Source: Streptomyces corallincola (GTDB lineage Bacteria; Actinomycetota; Actinomycetes; Streptomycetales; Streptomycetaceae). Taken from it: a DNA stretch of 64,000 bases. Below the pieces are notes generated by a model. It ran no database searches and was not told the DNA's origin. It worked only from the letters and a program-made list of their open reading frames with translations. This document shows positions 42,929-51,757 of this stretch, one piece after another (position 1 is the first letter of the stretch; the number at the start of each line of letters is the position of its first letter). The stretch covers positions 62,001 through 126,000 of the forward strand of contig NZ_JAHRXF010000006.1 of NCBI RefSeq assembly GCF_019104725.1, given 5' to 3'. Position numbers and translations under genes: made by a program.

Positions 42929-44002
42929 TCACGCGTCCACCCGCACGGGATAGCGGTGCACCGGGGGCAGACCGGGGAGCAGTCCGGGCCAGAACGTGTC
43001 GATCACATGGGCGCTCGGCGTGAACAGCGGCTGCGGCAGCGCGGCCAGGTCGGCGGGGTCGTGCCACTCCCACCGGGCGATGAGGTGCGGCTCCGCGACG
43101 ACCGGCGTGCCGCTGTGCACGGTGACCCGGACGGCGGCCGTCAGCCGGGGCACACCGCCCACGGAGTCCATCAGCAGCGCGGCGACCACGGCATCGGCGG
43201 CCTCGGCCGTCAGCCCGGTCTCCTCCGCCAACTCCCGTACGGCCGTGACCCGGAACTCCTCGTCGCCGTCGTTCTTCCCACCGGGCAGCTCCCAGACCCC
43301 GCGCCGCAGCGAGTACCCCAGCAGTACCCGCCCCGCCTCGTCGGTGACGACGACCCCCGTACCCGTCAGGGCGTGCGGAGTCGGCTGCCCCTTGCCGGAG
43401 CAGGTGGTGCGCACGGGCACGGGATCGCGCAGCACGACGAACGCGAGACCGTCCGCGTCGTACCGCTCCGCCGTCCCCCAACCGTCCCGCAGCACCTCGA
43501 TCTCCAGCTCGTCCAGCGCGATATGCCGCTTGTCCTCCGCCACGGCGTCCACCAGCGGGGTGACCACACAGACGGTGCCGCCGGGACGCAGCCGTTCGCG
43601 CACCCGGTTCATCACGCGGGTCCGGTCCTGGACGAACGCCCAGCTCAACCGGAACACGACGAGGTCGTAGGCGGGACGCAGCACCGCGTCCAGGTCGTCA
43701 CGCTCGATGTCCACGCGCCGGTACGACACCGAGGGGGCGCCGTTGGCCGCGGCTGCCCCGGCACGCTCCAGGGCGGCGTCCGACCAGTCCACGGCGTCCA
43801 CCTCGAAACCGCTCCCGGCGAGATGACGGGCCAACTCGCCCGGCCCGCAGCCGACATCGAGCGCCACGGCACCCGGCCCGGCGGGCACCTGCTCGGCCAG
43901 CAGCCGCCGCTCACTGTCCCGTAACGCGTGGAACATCCTGCCGCTCGCGCAGTGACGGTCCCAGCGGTCGGCGGTGTCGGTGGCGGTGGCGTTGTGCGTC
44001 AT
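42929..44002 (-). CDS. Fused SAM-dependent methyltransferase and NUDIX hydrolase
   Basis: 357 residues from the ATG at 44002. N-terminal class I methyltransferase (about 1-195): VALDVGCGPGELARHL (SAM motif I) and VDAVDWSDAAL. C-terminal NUDIX domain (about 205-345) with GGKNDGDEEFRVTAVRELAEETGL, a complete Nudix box. Transcribed after the separate double-NUDIX gene at 44211 (208-bp gap). The pairing suggests processing of a modified nucleotide or nucleotide-linked metabolite; the substrate is unknown. This two-domain order recurs in Streptomyces. Confidence 0.9.
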   Translation of the reverse strand: MTHNATATDTADRWDRHCASGRMFHALRDSERRLLAEQVPAGPGAVALDVGCGPGELARHLAGSGFEVDAVDWSDAALERAGAAAANGAPSVSYRRVDIERDDLDAVLRPAYDLVVFRLSWAFVQDRTRVMNRVRERLRPGGTVCVVTPLVDAVAEDKRHIALDELEIEVLRDGWGTAERYDADGLAFVVLRDPVPVRTTCSGKGQPTPHALTGTGVVVTDEAGRVLLGYSLRRGVWELPGGKNDGDEEFRVTAVRELAEETGLTAEAADAVVAALLMDSVGGVPRLTAAVRVTVHSGTPVVAEPHLIARWEWHDPADLAALPQPLFTPSAHVIDTFWPGLLPGLPPVHRYPVRVDA

Positions 44003-44160
44003 CGGTCGGACTCCTCGGTGGCGGTGCGGGATCATTGACGGTCGGGGGAGGACGGTCGGTGTGGTCGGGCGGGGTGGACGGGGCGGGCAGTGGTGAGATC
44101 CTGACGGGTCCGCGGGCGTCCTGGACCTACGGGAGTGGCGGTGCGGCGGACGCGATGGTT

Positions 44161-44189
44161 CGGCGGAGGGCGGAGGGCGGAGGGCGGAG
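44161..44189 (+). repeat. GGGCGGA heptamer repeat, G-quadruplex-capable
   Basis: About four GGGCGGA units in tandem, in the gap between the two NUDIX genes. Three or more GGG runs spaced by four bases allow a quadruplex in the non-template strand of the NUDIX transcripts. Confidence 0.6.
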
Positions 44190-44210
44190 TATGGAAGACG
44201 GGAGGGCGGC

Positions 44211-45131
44211 TCAGGACCAACCGGTCTCGCTGTACACCCGACCCTGGCGGATGCCCTCGATGGCGGTCCGCGCGTAGGGCACGAGCCTCTCCGGCAGCGC
44301 GTCGGTCGGCCACCAGTCCCAGCCGAGGCACTTGTCCGGCTCCAGCACCCGTGGTTCGCCGGTCCAGCGGCGCGCCCGGAAGACGAGTTGCAGGCGGGGC
44401 CGCGCGCCCGGCCCGTGCAGCACATGAACGGTGTGGGCCAGTTCGACATCCTCGGGTGCGACGGTCAGCCCCGCCTCCTCGGCCGACTCCCGGATCAGAC
44501 AGGCGACGGCGGACTCCAGCTCGCAGTGTCCGGCGAGGAGATGATGCTGGCCCGGTGCGAACGGGGAGTCGGGATGGCGCCGCCCGAGGAGGATCTTGCC
44601 GCCGCGCTCCAGGTAGAGGTGGACACCGATGATGTTCGGCACGGTCCGGTTGTCGGTGGCCCGCACGTGGAGGACGGGGAGGGGCACGCCGTCCGCCGGG
44701 CGCCGGGCGTCGGGGGTGGCACGGTGCAGGGCGATGATCTCCCTGGCCTTGAGGTCGATGGTGAGCCGGGGGATCTCGTCGGCGTGCGTCCAGCGGAGCA
44801 GTACGCCGTCGGGGAGGGAGAGCGCGGTGGGATCGCCGTCCCAGGTGCCCGCGTACACGAGGAAGCGCTTGTTCCCTCCGGCCGCGTCACCCTCGTCCTC
44901 GACCACGGCGAACGGCACCAGACCGGCCACGGGGAGAATCCCGGCCCGATCCCTGAGCAACTCCCCGAGCGTGACGTCCAGTTCGGCACCGTCCTCTCGG
45001 TGCGCGACGGGCAGGGACCAGACACCGGGATCGTCGATGTGCCGGTGCGTGTCGCGGAGTTGAAGCAGACAGCGCCCGTCGGGATGGACGAGCAGAGCCA
45101 TCCCGGCCGGGGGAGCGGCGGACGTGGACAT
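44211..45131 (-). CDS. Double-NUDIX domain protein
   Basis: 306 residues from the ATG at 45131. The N-terminal half (about 8-140) has the NUDIX fold layout (MALLVHPDGRCLLQLRDTHRHIDDPGVWSLP) but lacks a full Nudix box. The C-terminal half (about 160-300) has GHCELESAVACLIRESAEEAGL, a near-canonical box shifted by one residue at the first Gly. Likely one catalytic and one regulatory domain. Could act with the methyltransferase-NUDIX fusion downstream. Substrate unknown. Confidence 0.85.
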   Translation of the reverse strand: MSTSAAPPAGMALLVHPDGRCLLQLRDTHRHIDDPGVWSLPVAHREDGAELDVTLGELLRDRAGILPVAGLVPFAVVEDEGDAAGGNKRFLVYAGTWDGDPTALSLPDGVLLRWTHADEIPRLTIDLKAREIIALHRATPDARRPADGVPLPVLHVRATDNRTVPNIIGVHLYLERGGKILLGRRHPDSPFAPGQHHLLAGHCELESAVACLIRESAEEAGLTVAPEDVELAHTVHVLHGPGARPRLQLVFRARRWTGEPRVLEPDKCLGWDWWPTDALPERLVPYARTAIEGIRQGRVYSETGWS

Positions 45132-45510
45132 GTGAGGTGCCTCCCGTGCTGACGGTGCCGAGAAGAACGCGTTCGACCACCTGTCAACGAAGGACCGGCC
45201 CACTTCGAACACACGTGTTTCGGTCGAAGTCGCACACGGCAATTCCCGCCCACGACCGCTCCGGGCGCGCGAACGCGCCCGAGATCTTCGTGGCGGACGA
45301 GCGCGGTAGCCAGGGCAGGGATCTGGTCGGACTTGAGTCGCCTACCCGAGCGTGTCGCGCGGTACAGCGGGGATGCCGAATTTCGGAGTGGAGTCGATCT
45401 CGCGGATGGCTCGATTTGTCGATGGAGTTGGACATGGCTCATGTGCCGACACTGCCGAACGACCGCACCCGAGAGTATGCATCCGCCACGGGGCGACGCA
45501 CTCCACCAGG
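45132..45510. other. Intergenic stretch with no supported gene
   Basis: Less GC-biased than the surroundings, with no frame showing the usual third-position pattern. I see no promoter or repeat beyond the start of the possible gene remnants at 45511. Confidence 0.4.
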
Positions 45511-45755
45511 GCCCTGTGCAACCTGGCCCGCGACCTGGAAACTGCCGCCGCCCCGATCAACTACCGCAGGCGCCGAGAGGCACTCCACCGATGGCCCCGA
45601 CCCCCGACACCTGGCAGGAGATCACCGACCGCCAGCCGCCCGTCCCCGGCCATATCCAGCCCCACTTGGACGACCGAACGCGCCGAGACGCATCCGCGTT
45701 CATCTGGACCCAGTTCACACACATTGAGCCCGCATTTCGTGCCACGCACGATTGA
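45511..45755 (+). pseudogene. Possible remnants of a mobile-element-associated protein
   Basis: Two short protein-like fragments in different frames: LCNLARDLETAAAPINYRRRR (45511-45580) and, from ATG 45591, APTPDTWQEITDRQPPVPG followed by QPHLDDRTRRDASAFIW. Both resemble, from memory, small helical proteins that accompany Streptomyces transposon-like elements. No inverted repeats or transposase were found. The second piece (54 codons) could still be a small real gene. Confidence 0.3.
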
Positions 45756-45814
45756 GGAAGAACAGCCAGCGCAGCAGCACCGGGGCCACACTCGCCCGAC
45801 CAGATCGACAGCCT

Positions 45815-46495
45815 TCAGGCCGACTTCTGGCCCAGCTGCGGATAGCCGATCTCGGAGATGTCCTGGGCGAGGCTCGCCAAGCTGACCTCGGGATTCAGCA
45901 ACGATACGAGTTCCTGGCTCAGCGGCCGCAAGGCATGAACCCGGCTCACCGCCCCCAGGTCGATGGAGGCCTCGTAGTAGTCCTCAGCGAAACGCTGGAA
46001 CGCCTCCGGAGAACGGTCGATCAAGAGGCTGAACAGTCTCGTCGCACCGTCAGGATCGACAGCACCCTCGGGGAAGTCGATCGTCCCGTGATGCCACCGC
46101 GCGTCCGTCTGCCCCCGCCACAAGCAGGCCGTCACGACGGGCACACCCTCGTGATCGGTGAACGCCGGCTCCTCGACGAAGGGCCTGAAGAGCTCGGGGA
46201 CCTCGTCGATCACTCCCGGCCAGACCTCGCCGTCGTTACCGAAGGGGCTCATTGGCGATTCGTGATCGAAGCCCCGCACGTAGGCCCCCGCTGCCGAGAA
46301 CACGATCGAGTACTCGTCTCCCGACCCGTTGTGCATCGACGCCATCTGCTCCCCGTCGGCCCGAACGGCGTTGAAGGAGTAGTACCGGCCCTCCCAGTCC
46401 GGGCTCAGGATCGCATCGAGCATCGCCAGCGAACGGCACTTGTCCCGGAGGTCGGCGATGCTGGGGAGTTGGCGGGCCACGTCATAGACAGTCAC
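45815..46495 (-). CDS. Conserved hypothetical Streptomyces protein (226 aa)
   Basis: Start chosen at GTG 46495 (VTVYDVARQLPSIADLRDKC), the first residues that look conserved; TTG 46507 is an alternative. Acidic and soluble, with FNAVRADGEQMASMHNGSGDEYSIVFSAAGAYVRGFDHESPMSPFGNDGEVWPGV as the core. I remember homologues with this core as common unannotated Streptomyces proteins, but no domain name or function. A SUKH/SMI1-like immunity role is only a guess from composition. Confidence 0.75.
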   Translation of the reverse strand: MTVYDVARQLPSIADLRDKCRSLAMLDAILSPDWEGRYYSFNAVRADGEQMASMHNGSGDEYSIVFSAAGAYVRGFDHESPMSPFGNDGEVWPGVIDEVPELFRPFVEEPAFTDHEGVPVVTACLWRGQTDARWHHGTIDFPEGAVDPDGATRLFSLLIDRSPEAFQRFAEDYYEASIDLGAVSRVHALRPLSQELVSLLNPEVSLASLAQDISEIGYPQLGQKSA

Positions 46496-46654
46496 GTACT
46501 CATCCAACCCGACACCACCGACACCGGGACCGCGCCCACCGACACGCCGAGGGCGCCGTTCGGGTGAGTTCCCGTAACTGGCAAGAGGCGTCCACGCGGC
46601 CTCGGCCATCGCGCATCGCCGGGCAACCCCCGCCCCCCGTGCATCCCCCCACCC

Positions 46655-46743
46655 TTACATCGTTGAAATTGACCCGCATTTGGCATGGACCTGATTGCCA
46701 ACCCTGGCTACTCTCTGCTCAGCCACGTATGAGAGCGCTCTCG
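46655..46743 (+). promoter_or_regulatory. Multi-element control region of the S1 protease gene
   Basis: Three elements: TTACATCGTTGAAATT (46655-46670), sharing an 11-mer with the ABC-operon operator at 52960; an inverted repeat TTGGCA-N11-TGCCAA (46679-46701); and TGAGAGCGCTCTCG (46730-46743), close to the CebR box TGGGAGCGCTCCCA (3 mismatches of 14). A matching CebR-like box lies at 52892. Confidence 0.55.
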
Positions 46744-46793
46744 GCAGACCCGGTGTTCCACCCCCACTTCTGGAACGACGAAGGGCAACTCCC

Positions 46794-47987
46794 GTGAAAA
46801 GTGCAAGACTTACGCGTGCGGCGCTGTCCGCACTGCTGATTCTCGGTGGACTGAGCACGGTGGCCGCGTTTCCGGCCTCGGCCAGTTCGGCCGCCGCGGT
46901 TTCCCCCTCCTCCTCCGACGCGCGTACGGGCGCGACGGCGGGCAAGGCCGCTTCCGACGGGCTGATGGCCGCCATGCAGAAGGACTTCGGCCTCACCCGG
47001 CAGCAGGCCGAGGCCAGGATCGCGGCCGAGAAGGCGGCCGGGAAACTGGACCCGAAGGTCCGCGGGATGGCGGGCGGCGCGTTCGGCGGGTCCTGGTTCG
47101 ACGCGGGCAGCGGACGCCTGACCGTGGGCATCACCGCCGACGCCCCGGCGGCCACCCGCGCCGCGATCGAGAAGGCGGGCGCCGACACCGCCACCGTCCC
47201 CCGCAGCGCCCGCGAACTCGACACCGCCAAGAACCGCATCGACCGCCTCACCGCCCCCGCCGGGGTGACCGGCTGGCACGTCGAGCCGAAGGCCGGCACC
47301 GTCGTGGTCGATGTCGCGCGCGCCGACAGGTCCTCGGCGGAGGTACGGGACTTCGTCACCAAGGCCCGCGCCACCGGACCCGTCACCGTCCGCACCGTCG
47401 CCGACCGCGTCCGCACCTACGCGGCCGGTACCGTCGGTGGTGACCCGTACTACACCGGCAACGTCCGCTGCTCCATCGGTTTCTCGGTGCTGGGCGGCTT
47501 CGTCACCGCCGGGCACTGCTCGCAGGCGGGACCGGGCGTCACCGGCTGGGACGGGTCGTTCATCGGGAACTTCCAGGGTTCCTCGTTCCCCGACAACGAC
47601 TACGCCTGGGTGAACGTCGGCAGCGGCTGGTGGACGGTGCCGGTCGTGCTCGGCTGGGGCCAGGTCTCCGACCAGCTGGTGCGCGGCTCCAACGTGGCCC
47701 CGGTCGGCACCTCGATCTGTCGCTCCGGCTCCACCTCGCACTGGCACTGCGGTACGGTCCTCGCCTTCAACGAGACCGTCAACTACAGCCAGGGCGCGGT
47801 GCACCAGATGACCAAGACCAGCGTCTGCGCCGAACCCGGCGACTCCGGCGGCTCGTTCATCTCCGGCGACCAGGCCCAGGGCGTCACCTCCGGAGGCTGG
47901 GGCAACTGCTCCAGCGGCGGCGAGACGTGGTTCCAGCCCATCAACGAGATCCTCGGCCGCTACGGCCTGACCCTCCAGACGGCCTGA
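46794..47987 (+). CDS. Secreted S1 (streptogrisin/alpha-lytic-type) serine protease
   Basis: 397 residues from GTG 46794. Signal peptide to about residue 29, then a pro-region (about 30-215: LMAAMQKDFGLTRQQAEARIAAE, alpha-lytic pro-domain type) and the mature chymotrypsin-fold protease: His in VTAGHCS (near 241), Asp in PDNDYAWV (near 268) and Ser in AEPGDSGGSF (near 350). Two disulfides are likely. Extracellular nutrient protease. CebR-like and LacI-like boxes upstream suggest carbon-source control. Confidence 0.93.
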   Translation: MKSARLTRAALSALLILGGLSTVAAFPASASSAAAVSPSSSDARTGATAGKAASDGLMAAMQKDFGLTRQQAEARIAAEKAAGKLDPKVRGMAGGAFGGSWFDAGSGRLTVGITADAPAATRAAIEKAGADTATVPRSARELDTAKNRIDRLTAPAGVTGWHVEPKAGTVVVDVARADRSSAEVRDFVTKARATGPVTVRTVADRVRTYAAGTVGGDPYYTGNVRCSIGFSVLGGFVTAGHCSQAGPGVTGWDGSFIGNFQGSSFPDNDYAWVNVGSGWWTVPVVLGWGQVSDQLVRGSNVAPVGTSICRSGSTSHWHCGTVLAFNETVNYSQGAVHQMTKTSVCAEPGDSGGSFISGDQAQGVTSGGWGNCSSGGETWFQPINEILGRYGLTLQTA

Positions 47988-48025
47988 CCCCACATAGGGC
48001 CCCGCACCACCAGGTGACACGAGAA

Positions 48026-48056
48026 GGGGGCTCCGCCACACATGTGCGGAGCCCCC
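48026..48056. terminator. Bidirectional terminator after the protease
   Basis: GGGGGCTCCGC (48026) pairs with GCGGAGCCCCC (48046-48056), an 11-bp perfect stem between the protease and the convergent importer operon. Confidence 0.85.
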
Positions 48057-48160
48057 ACTCCCGTACGGGCGCACCTGTGCCGCCGCAACACGTCCACACG
48101 TCCGCAGATCCGCAGGTCCTTCCACGGCAGCCCCTCGCGGCAGGACCGTGCGACCACCCC

Positions 48161-49192
48161 CTACAGCACCCGTTGCCGCCGCCCCAGCCACGTCTGCGCG
48201 ATGACCACGACCGCCAGGAACGCCCCGCTGACCACCTGCTGGTACGCCGAGTCCAGCGAGCCGATCTGGTTGATGACGTTCTGGATCACCTTCAGCAGCG
48301 CGACCCCCACCAACGTCCCGCTGAGGTAGCCGAACCCGCCGGTCAGCAGGCTGCCACCGATGACCACGGCCGAGATCGCCTCCAGTTCCATGCCGGAGCC
48401 GAGGATCGTCACCCCGGACACCAGCCAGGCCGCGTTGAGCGCCCCGGCGAGCCCCGCGCACACCCCCGACAGGGTGTAGACACCGACCTTGGTCCGGGCC
48501 ACCGGCGCCCCCATCAGCGCCGCCGCGTCCTCGTTGCCGCCAACCGCGTACACGTACTGCCCGAACCGCGTCCGGCGCAGCACCACCGCGCCCAGCACGA
48601 ACAGCGCGACCGTGATCCACACCGGTACGCCGATCCCGAGCGGCGCCCCCTGTCCCAGGTCCGCGAAGAACGAGCCCTTGTCCACCAGGTACGTCCGTGA
48701 CCCCTCGTCGGTGAGGGCCAGCAGTACCCCGCGCGCCCCCAGCATCGAGGCCAGCGTCACGATGAACGGCGCCAGCCCCGACCGCGCGATGAGCAGCCCG
48801 TTGACCAGCCCGACCAGCCCGCACACCACCAGCGGCAGCAGCAGCGCCACCACCGTGCCGTACTGGGAGCCCCACGCCGCGAGTACCCCGCCGAGGGCGA
48901 ACAGCGAGCCCACGGACAGGTCAATGCCACCGGTGACGATGACGAACGTCATGCCGAGCGCGACGACGGCGAGGAACGCCGACGACAGCGCCATGTTCTC
49001 CAGGTTGTCGCCGGTCAGGAAGGTGTCGAAGCCGAGAGAGGCCGCCACCACGACGACGGCCAGGGTGACCAGCGCGCCGTGCTGCTGGGCGACGGCGCTG
49101 AGCCGTTCGGAGCGGCGCGCGCCCGGCGGGTCGTCCCCGCTGACGGCGGCGGTCTCCGCCCGCACGACGGTCTCTTCGGTGCCCGTGGTCAT
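48161..49192 (-). CDS. Sugar ABC permease, YjfF-like
   Basis: 343 residues. A cytoplasmic charged N-terminus precedes ten or so hydrophobic segments. The BPD_transp_2 signature VIVTGGIDLSVGSLFALGG and VIGGSLLTGGFGYLSGTLVGV are characteristic of RbsC/YjfF permeases. Last gene of the operon; its ATG overlaps the stop of the preceding permease gene (ATGA). Two non-identical permeases side by side are the hallmark of the YtfQ-YtfR-YtfT-YjfF galactofuranose importer of E. coli. Confidence 0.88.
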   Translation of the reverse strand: MTTGTEETVVRAETAAVSGDDPPGARRSERLSAVAQQHGALVTLAVVVVAASLGFDTFLTGDNLENMALSSAFLAVVALGMTFVIVTGGIDLSVGSLFALGGVLAAWGSQYGTVVALLLPLVVCGLVGLVNGLLIARSGLAPFIVTLASMLGARGVLLALTDEGSRTYLVDKGSFFADLGQGAPLGIGVPVWITVALFVLGAVVLRRTRFGQYVYAVGGNEDAAALMGAPVARTKVGVYTLSGVCAGLAGALNAAWLVSGVTILGSGMELEAISAVVIGGSLLTGGFGYLSGTLVGVALLKVIQNVINQIGSLDSAYQQVVSGAFLAVVVIAQTWLGRRQRVL

Positions 49193-50151
49193 CGCTTCCC
49201 CCGTTCGCGGGCCGCGTAGACGGCCCCGACGATCACCACGGCCTGCGCGATCTGTGTCCAGGACGGCGGCAGGTCGTGCTTGACGAGTGTGGTGGTGAGC
49301 AGTTGGATCAGCACCGCCCCGGCGACCGTGCCGCCGATGCGGACCCGGCCGCCGCTGAGCGGGGTCCCGCCGACCACGACGGCCGTGATCGCGGACAGTT
49401 CCATCAGCGTGCCCAGCGAGGTCGGGTCGCTCGCCGTGAGCCGTGCGGTCGCCAGCACGCCCGCGACGGCGGCGAGGACGCCCGAGCAGACGTAGACCAC
49501 GACCAGCACCCGGCGCACCGGCAGGCCCGCGAGCCGGGCGGCGGGGCGGCTGTCCCCGATGGCGAGGAGCTGTCGGCCGAACGTCGTGCGCCGCACCGCG
49601 AACGCCACCAGCAGCGCGAGCGCGGCGGCGATCAGCACCAGATACGGCACCCCGAGCACGTCGCCCGAACCGAGCGCCGCCATCCCCGGATCGCGTACGT
49701 CCTTCAGCTGGGGCAGCAGCACCAGCGCGAGTCCGCGCGCCGCGACCATCAGCGCCAGCGTGGCCACGATGGGCTGGACCCCGACGAACGCGACCAGCGC
49801 CCCGTTCGCCACGCCGATCAGGGCACCGCCGACGAGGGCGATCAGCGTGGCGACCCAGGGGCCGTACCCCAGATAGAGGGAGAGCAGGGAGGTGGACAGG
49901 GCCATCACCGAGCCGACCGACAGATCGACGCCCTCGGTGCCGATGGCGAGTGCCATGCCGAGCGCGACGATCAGCACGGGTGCGACCTGTACGGCCTGGG
50001 TGCGGAAGTTCTCCGCCGACGCGAAGTTGGCGGTGAAGACGAAGTTGAACAGCAGCAGGACGACGACCCCGGCGTAGACGCCGTACTCCTGCGACAGCCG
50101 CAGCAGCCGGGCGCGGTCCAACGTGCCCTGGGTGAAGGAGAGTTCAGCCAT
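49189..50151 (-). CDS. Sugar ABC permease, YtfT-like
   Basis: 320 residues from the ATG at 50151 (a GTG directly before it is possible). BPD_transp_2 family: LAIGTEGVDLSVGSVMALSTSL and VVVGGTPLSGGRVRIGGTVAGAV. First of the two permeases; its start overlaps the ATPase stop by 8 bases. Forms a heterodimeric channel with the next permease. Confidence 0.88.
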   Translation of the reverse strand: MAELSFTQGTLDRARLLRLSQEYGVYAGVVVLLLFNFVFTANFASAENFRTQAVQVAPVLIVALGMALAIGTEGVDLSVGSVMALSTSLLSLYLGYGPWVATLIALVGGALIGVANGALVAFVGVQPIVATLALMVAARGLALVLLPQLKDVRDPGMAALGSGDVLGVPYLVLIAAALALLVAFAVRRTTFGRQLLAIGDSRPAARLAGLPVRRVLVVVYVCSGVLAAVAGVLATARLTASDPTSLGTLMELSAITAVVVGGTPLSGGRVRIGGTVAGAVLIQLLTTTLVKHDLPPSWTQIAQAVVIVGAVYAARERGKR

Positions 50152-51757
50152 CACTGTCTCCGGCGGAGGTCTCGGCGGGTCCGGCGGCGGGTGGGGATGC
50201 GGGCGCGGCGGTGGGGGTGGCGGCCGGGGGCGCGAGCCGGGTGGGCTCGGCGGGGCGGCCGGGCTCGGCGGCGATGGCGCGCAGGAGTCCGTCCTCCGTC
50301 ACCTCGTCCCCGGTGAGTTCGCGGACCACCGCGCCGTCCTTGAGGACGATGACACGGTCGCTGCCCTCGATCAGCTCCTCGGGGTCGGAGGAGATCAGCA
50401 GCACGGCGAGTCCGTCGTCGGCCAACTCGTCCACCAGCGCCTGCACTTCGGCCTTGGCGCCGACGTCGATGCCCCGCGTCGGCTCGTCCAGCAGCAGCAC
50501 CTTGGGATGCAGCGCGAGCCAGCGGGCGAGCAGTACCTTCTGCTGGTTGCCGCCGGAGAGCTCCCCGACCTTCTGGTGCGGTCCGGCCGCCTTGATGCGC
50601 AGCCGCTTCATGAAGGTGTCCACGATCCGGTCGATCCGCGCGTCGTCCACCAGCCCGAACCGCGACAGCCCCGGCAGCGCGGCGAGCGCGATGTTCTCCC
50701 GCACCGAGAGGCCCGGCACGATCCCCTCCGACTTGCGGTCCTCGGGCAGCAGACTGATCCCGGCGCGGATCGCCGCCGCCGTGGAGCCGGGGCGCACCGG
50801 CACCCCCGCGACCACGACCCCGCCGTCGTCCAGGGGCAGCGCGCCCGCGACGGCCTTGGCGGTCTCGCTGCGCCCCGAACCCAGCAGCCCGCCCAGCCCG
50901 ACCACCTCACCGGGCCGCAACGACAGAGAAACGCCCGCCAGTTGGTGCCGGACGGTCAACCCCGTCGCCTCCAGCACCGGTTGGGCGGCGGCGTCGTGCG
51001 TTCCGCTGAACTTGGTCAGCCCCTCCGCGCGGACCTCCCCGACCTCGCGGCCCAGCATCAGCGACACCAGCTTCAGCCTTTCCAGCCCGGCCAGTTGACC
51101 GGTGTGCACCACCCGGCCGTCGCGCAGCACGGTCACCGCGTCGCAGATCTCGTACAGCTCGTCCATGCGGTGGCTGACGTAGACCACCGCGATGCCCCGG
51201 TCGCGCAGGGTGCGGATCACGCCGAACAGCGTGCGCACCTCGCGGGGTTCGAGGGACGAGGTCGGCTCGTCCATGACGACGACCCGCGCGTCCACCGCGA
51301 CGGCGCGGGCGAGGGCCACCATCTGCTGTGTGCCGACGCCGAGTTCGCGTAGCGGGCGGCGCACGTCCACCTCGACGCCGAGTCCGCGGAGCGTCTCGCG
51401 GGCCTCGCGGTGCATGCGCCGGAAGTCGATCAGGCCCAGCCGTCCGCGCGGTTCACGGCCGAGGAAGAGATTGCGGGCCACGCTCATCAGCGGGACGAGA
51501 TTGACCTCCTGGTAGATGGTGGAGATGCCCGCCTGCTGCGCGGCCAGTGGAGTGGCGAACCGCACCGGGGAGCCGTCGTAGGCCAACTCGCCCGCGTCCG
51601 GCTGGTACACACCGGTCAGCACCTTGATCAGTGTGGACTTGCCCGCACCGTTCTCGCCGACCAGGGCGTGCACCTCCCCGGCGCGCGCGGTGAAGTCCAC
51701 GTCGGACAGCGCCCGCACGCCGGGGAAGGTCTTGCACAGCCCGGTGACCGTGAGCAT
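50144..51757 (-). CDS. Sugar ABC ATPase, YtfR/MglA-type (two nucleotide-binding domains)
   Basis: 537 residues. N-terminal NBD: Walker A GENGAGKST (near 35), Q-loop STIYQEV, and a degenerate signature (LGVGTQQMV). Walker B is VVMDEPTSSLEP. C-terminal NBD: altered Walker A (LLGSGRSE), normal signature LSGGNQQKV (near 395) and LLLDEPTRGIDVG. This asymmetry is normal for the class. Unlike the importer at 31347 this system carries its own ATPase. The start ATG overlaps the SBP stop (TGATG). Confidence 0.93.
   Translation of the reverse strand: MLTVTGLCKTFPGVRALSDVDFTARAGEVHALVGENGAGKSTLIKVLTGVYQPDAGELAYDGSPVRFATPLAAQQAGISTIYQEVNLVPLMSVARNLFLGREPRGRLGLIDFRRMHREARETLRGLGVEVDVRRPLRELGVGTQQMVALARAVAVDARVVVMDEPTSSLEPREVRTLFGVIRTLRDRGIAVVYVSHRMDELYEICDAVTVLRDGRVVHTGQLAGLERLKLVSLMLGREVGEVRAEGLTKFSGTHDAAAQPVLEATGLTVRHQLAGVSLSLRPGEVVGLGGLLGSGRSETAKAVAGALPLDDGGVVVAGVPVRPGSTAAAIRAGISLLPEDRKSEGIVPGLSVRENIALAALPGLSRFGLVDDARIDRIVDTFMKRLRIKAAGPHQKVGELSGGNQQKVLLARWLALHPKVLLLDEPTRGIDVGAKAEVQALVDELADDGLAVLLISSDPEELIEGSDRVIVLKDGAVVRELTGDEVTEDGLLRAIAAEPGRPAEPTRLAPPAATPTAAPASPPAAGPAETSAGDSDG

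Noticed and set aside
50144..51757. Degenerate ABC motifs as a sign of a broken ATPase
   Set aside because: One altered signature and one altered Walker A in opposite halves is the normal pattern for MglA/YtfR-type double ATPases.
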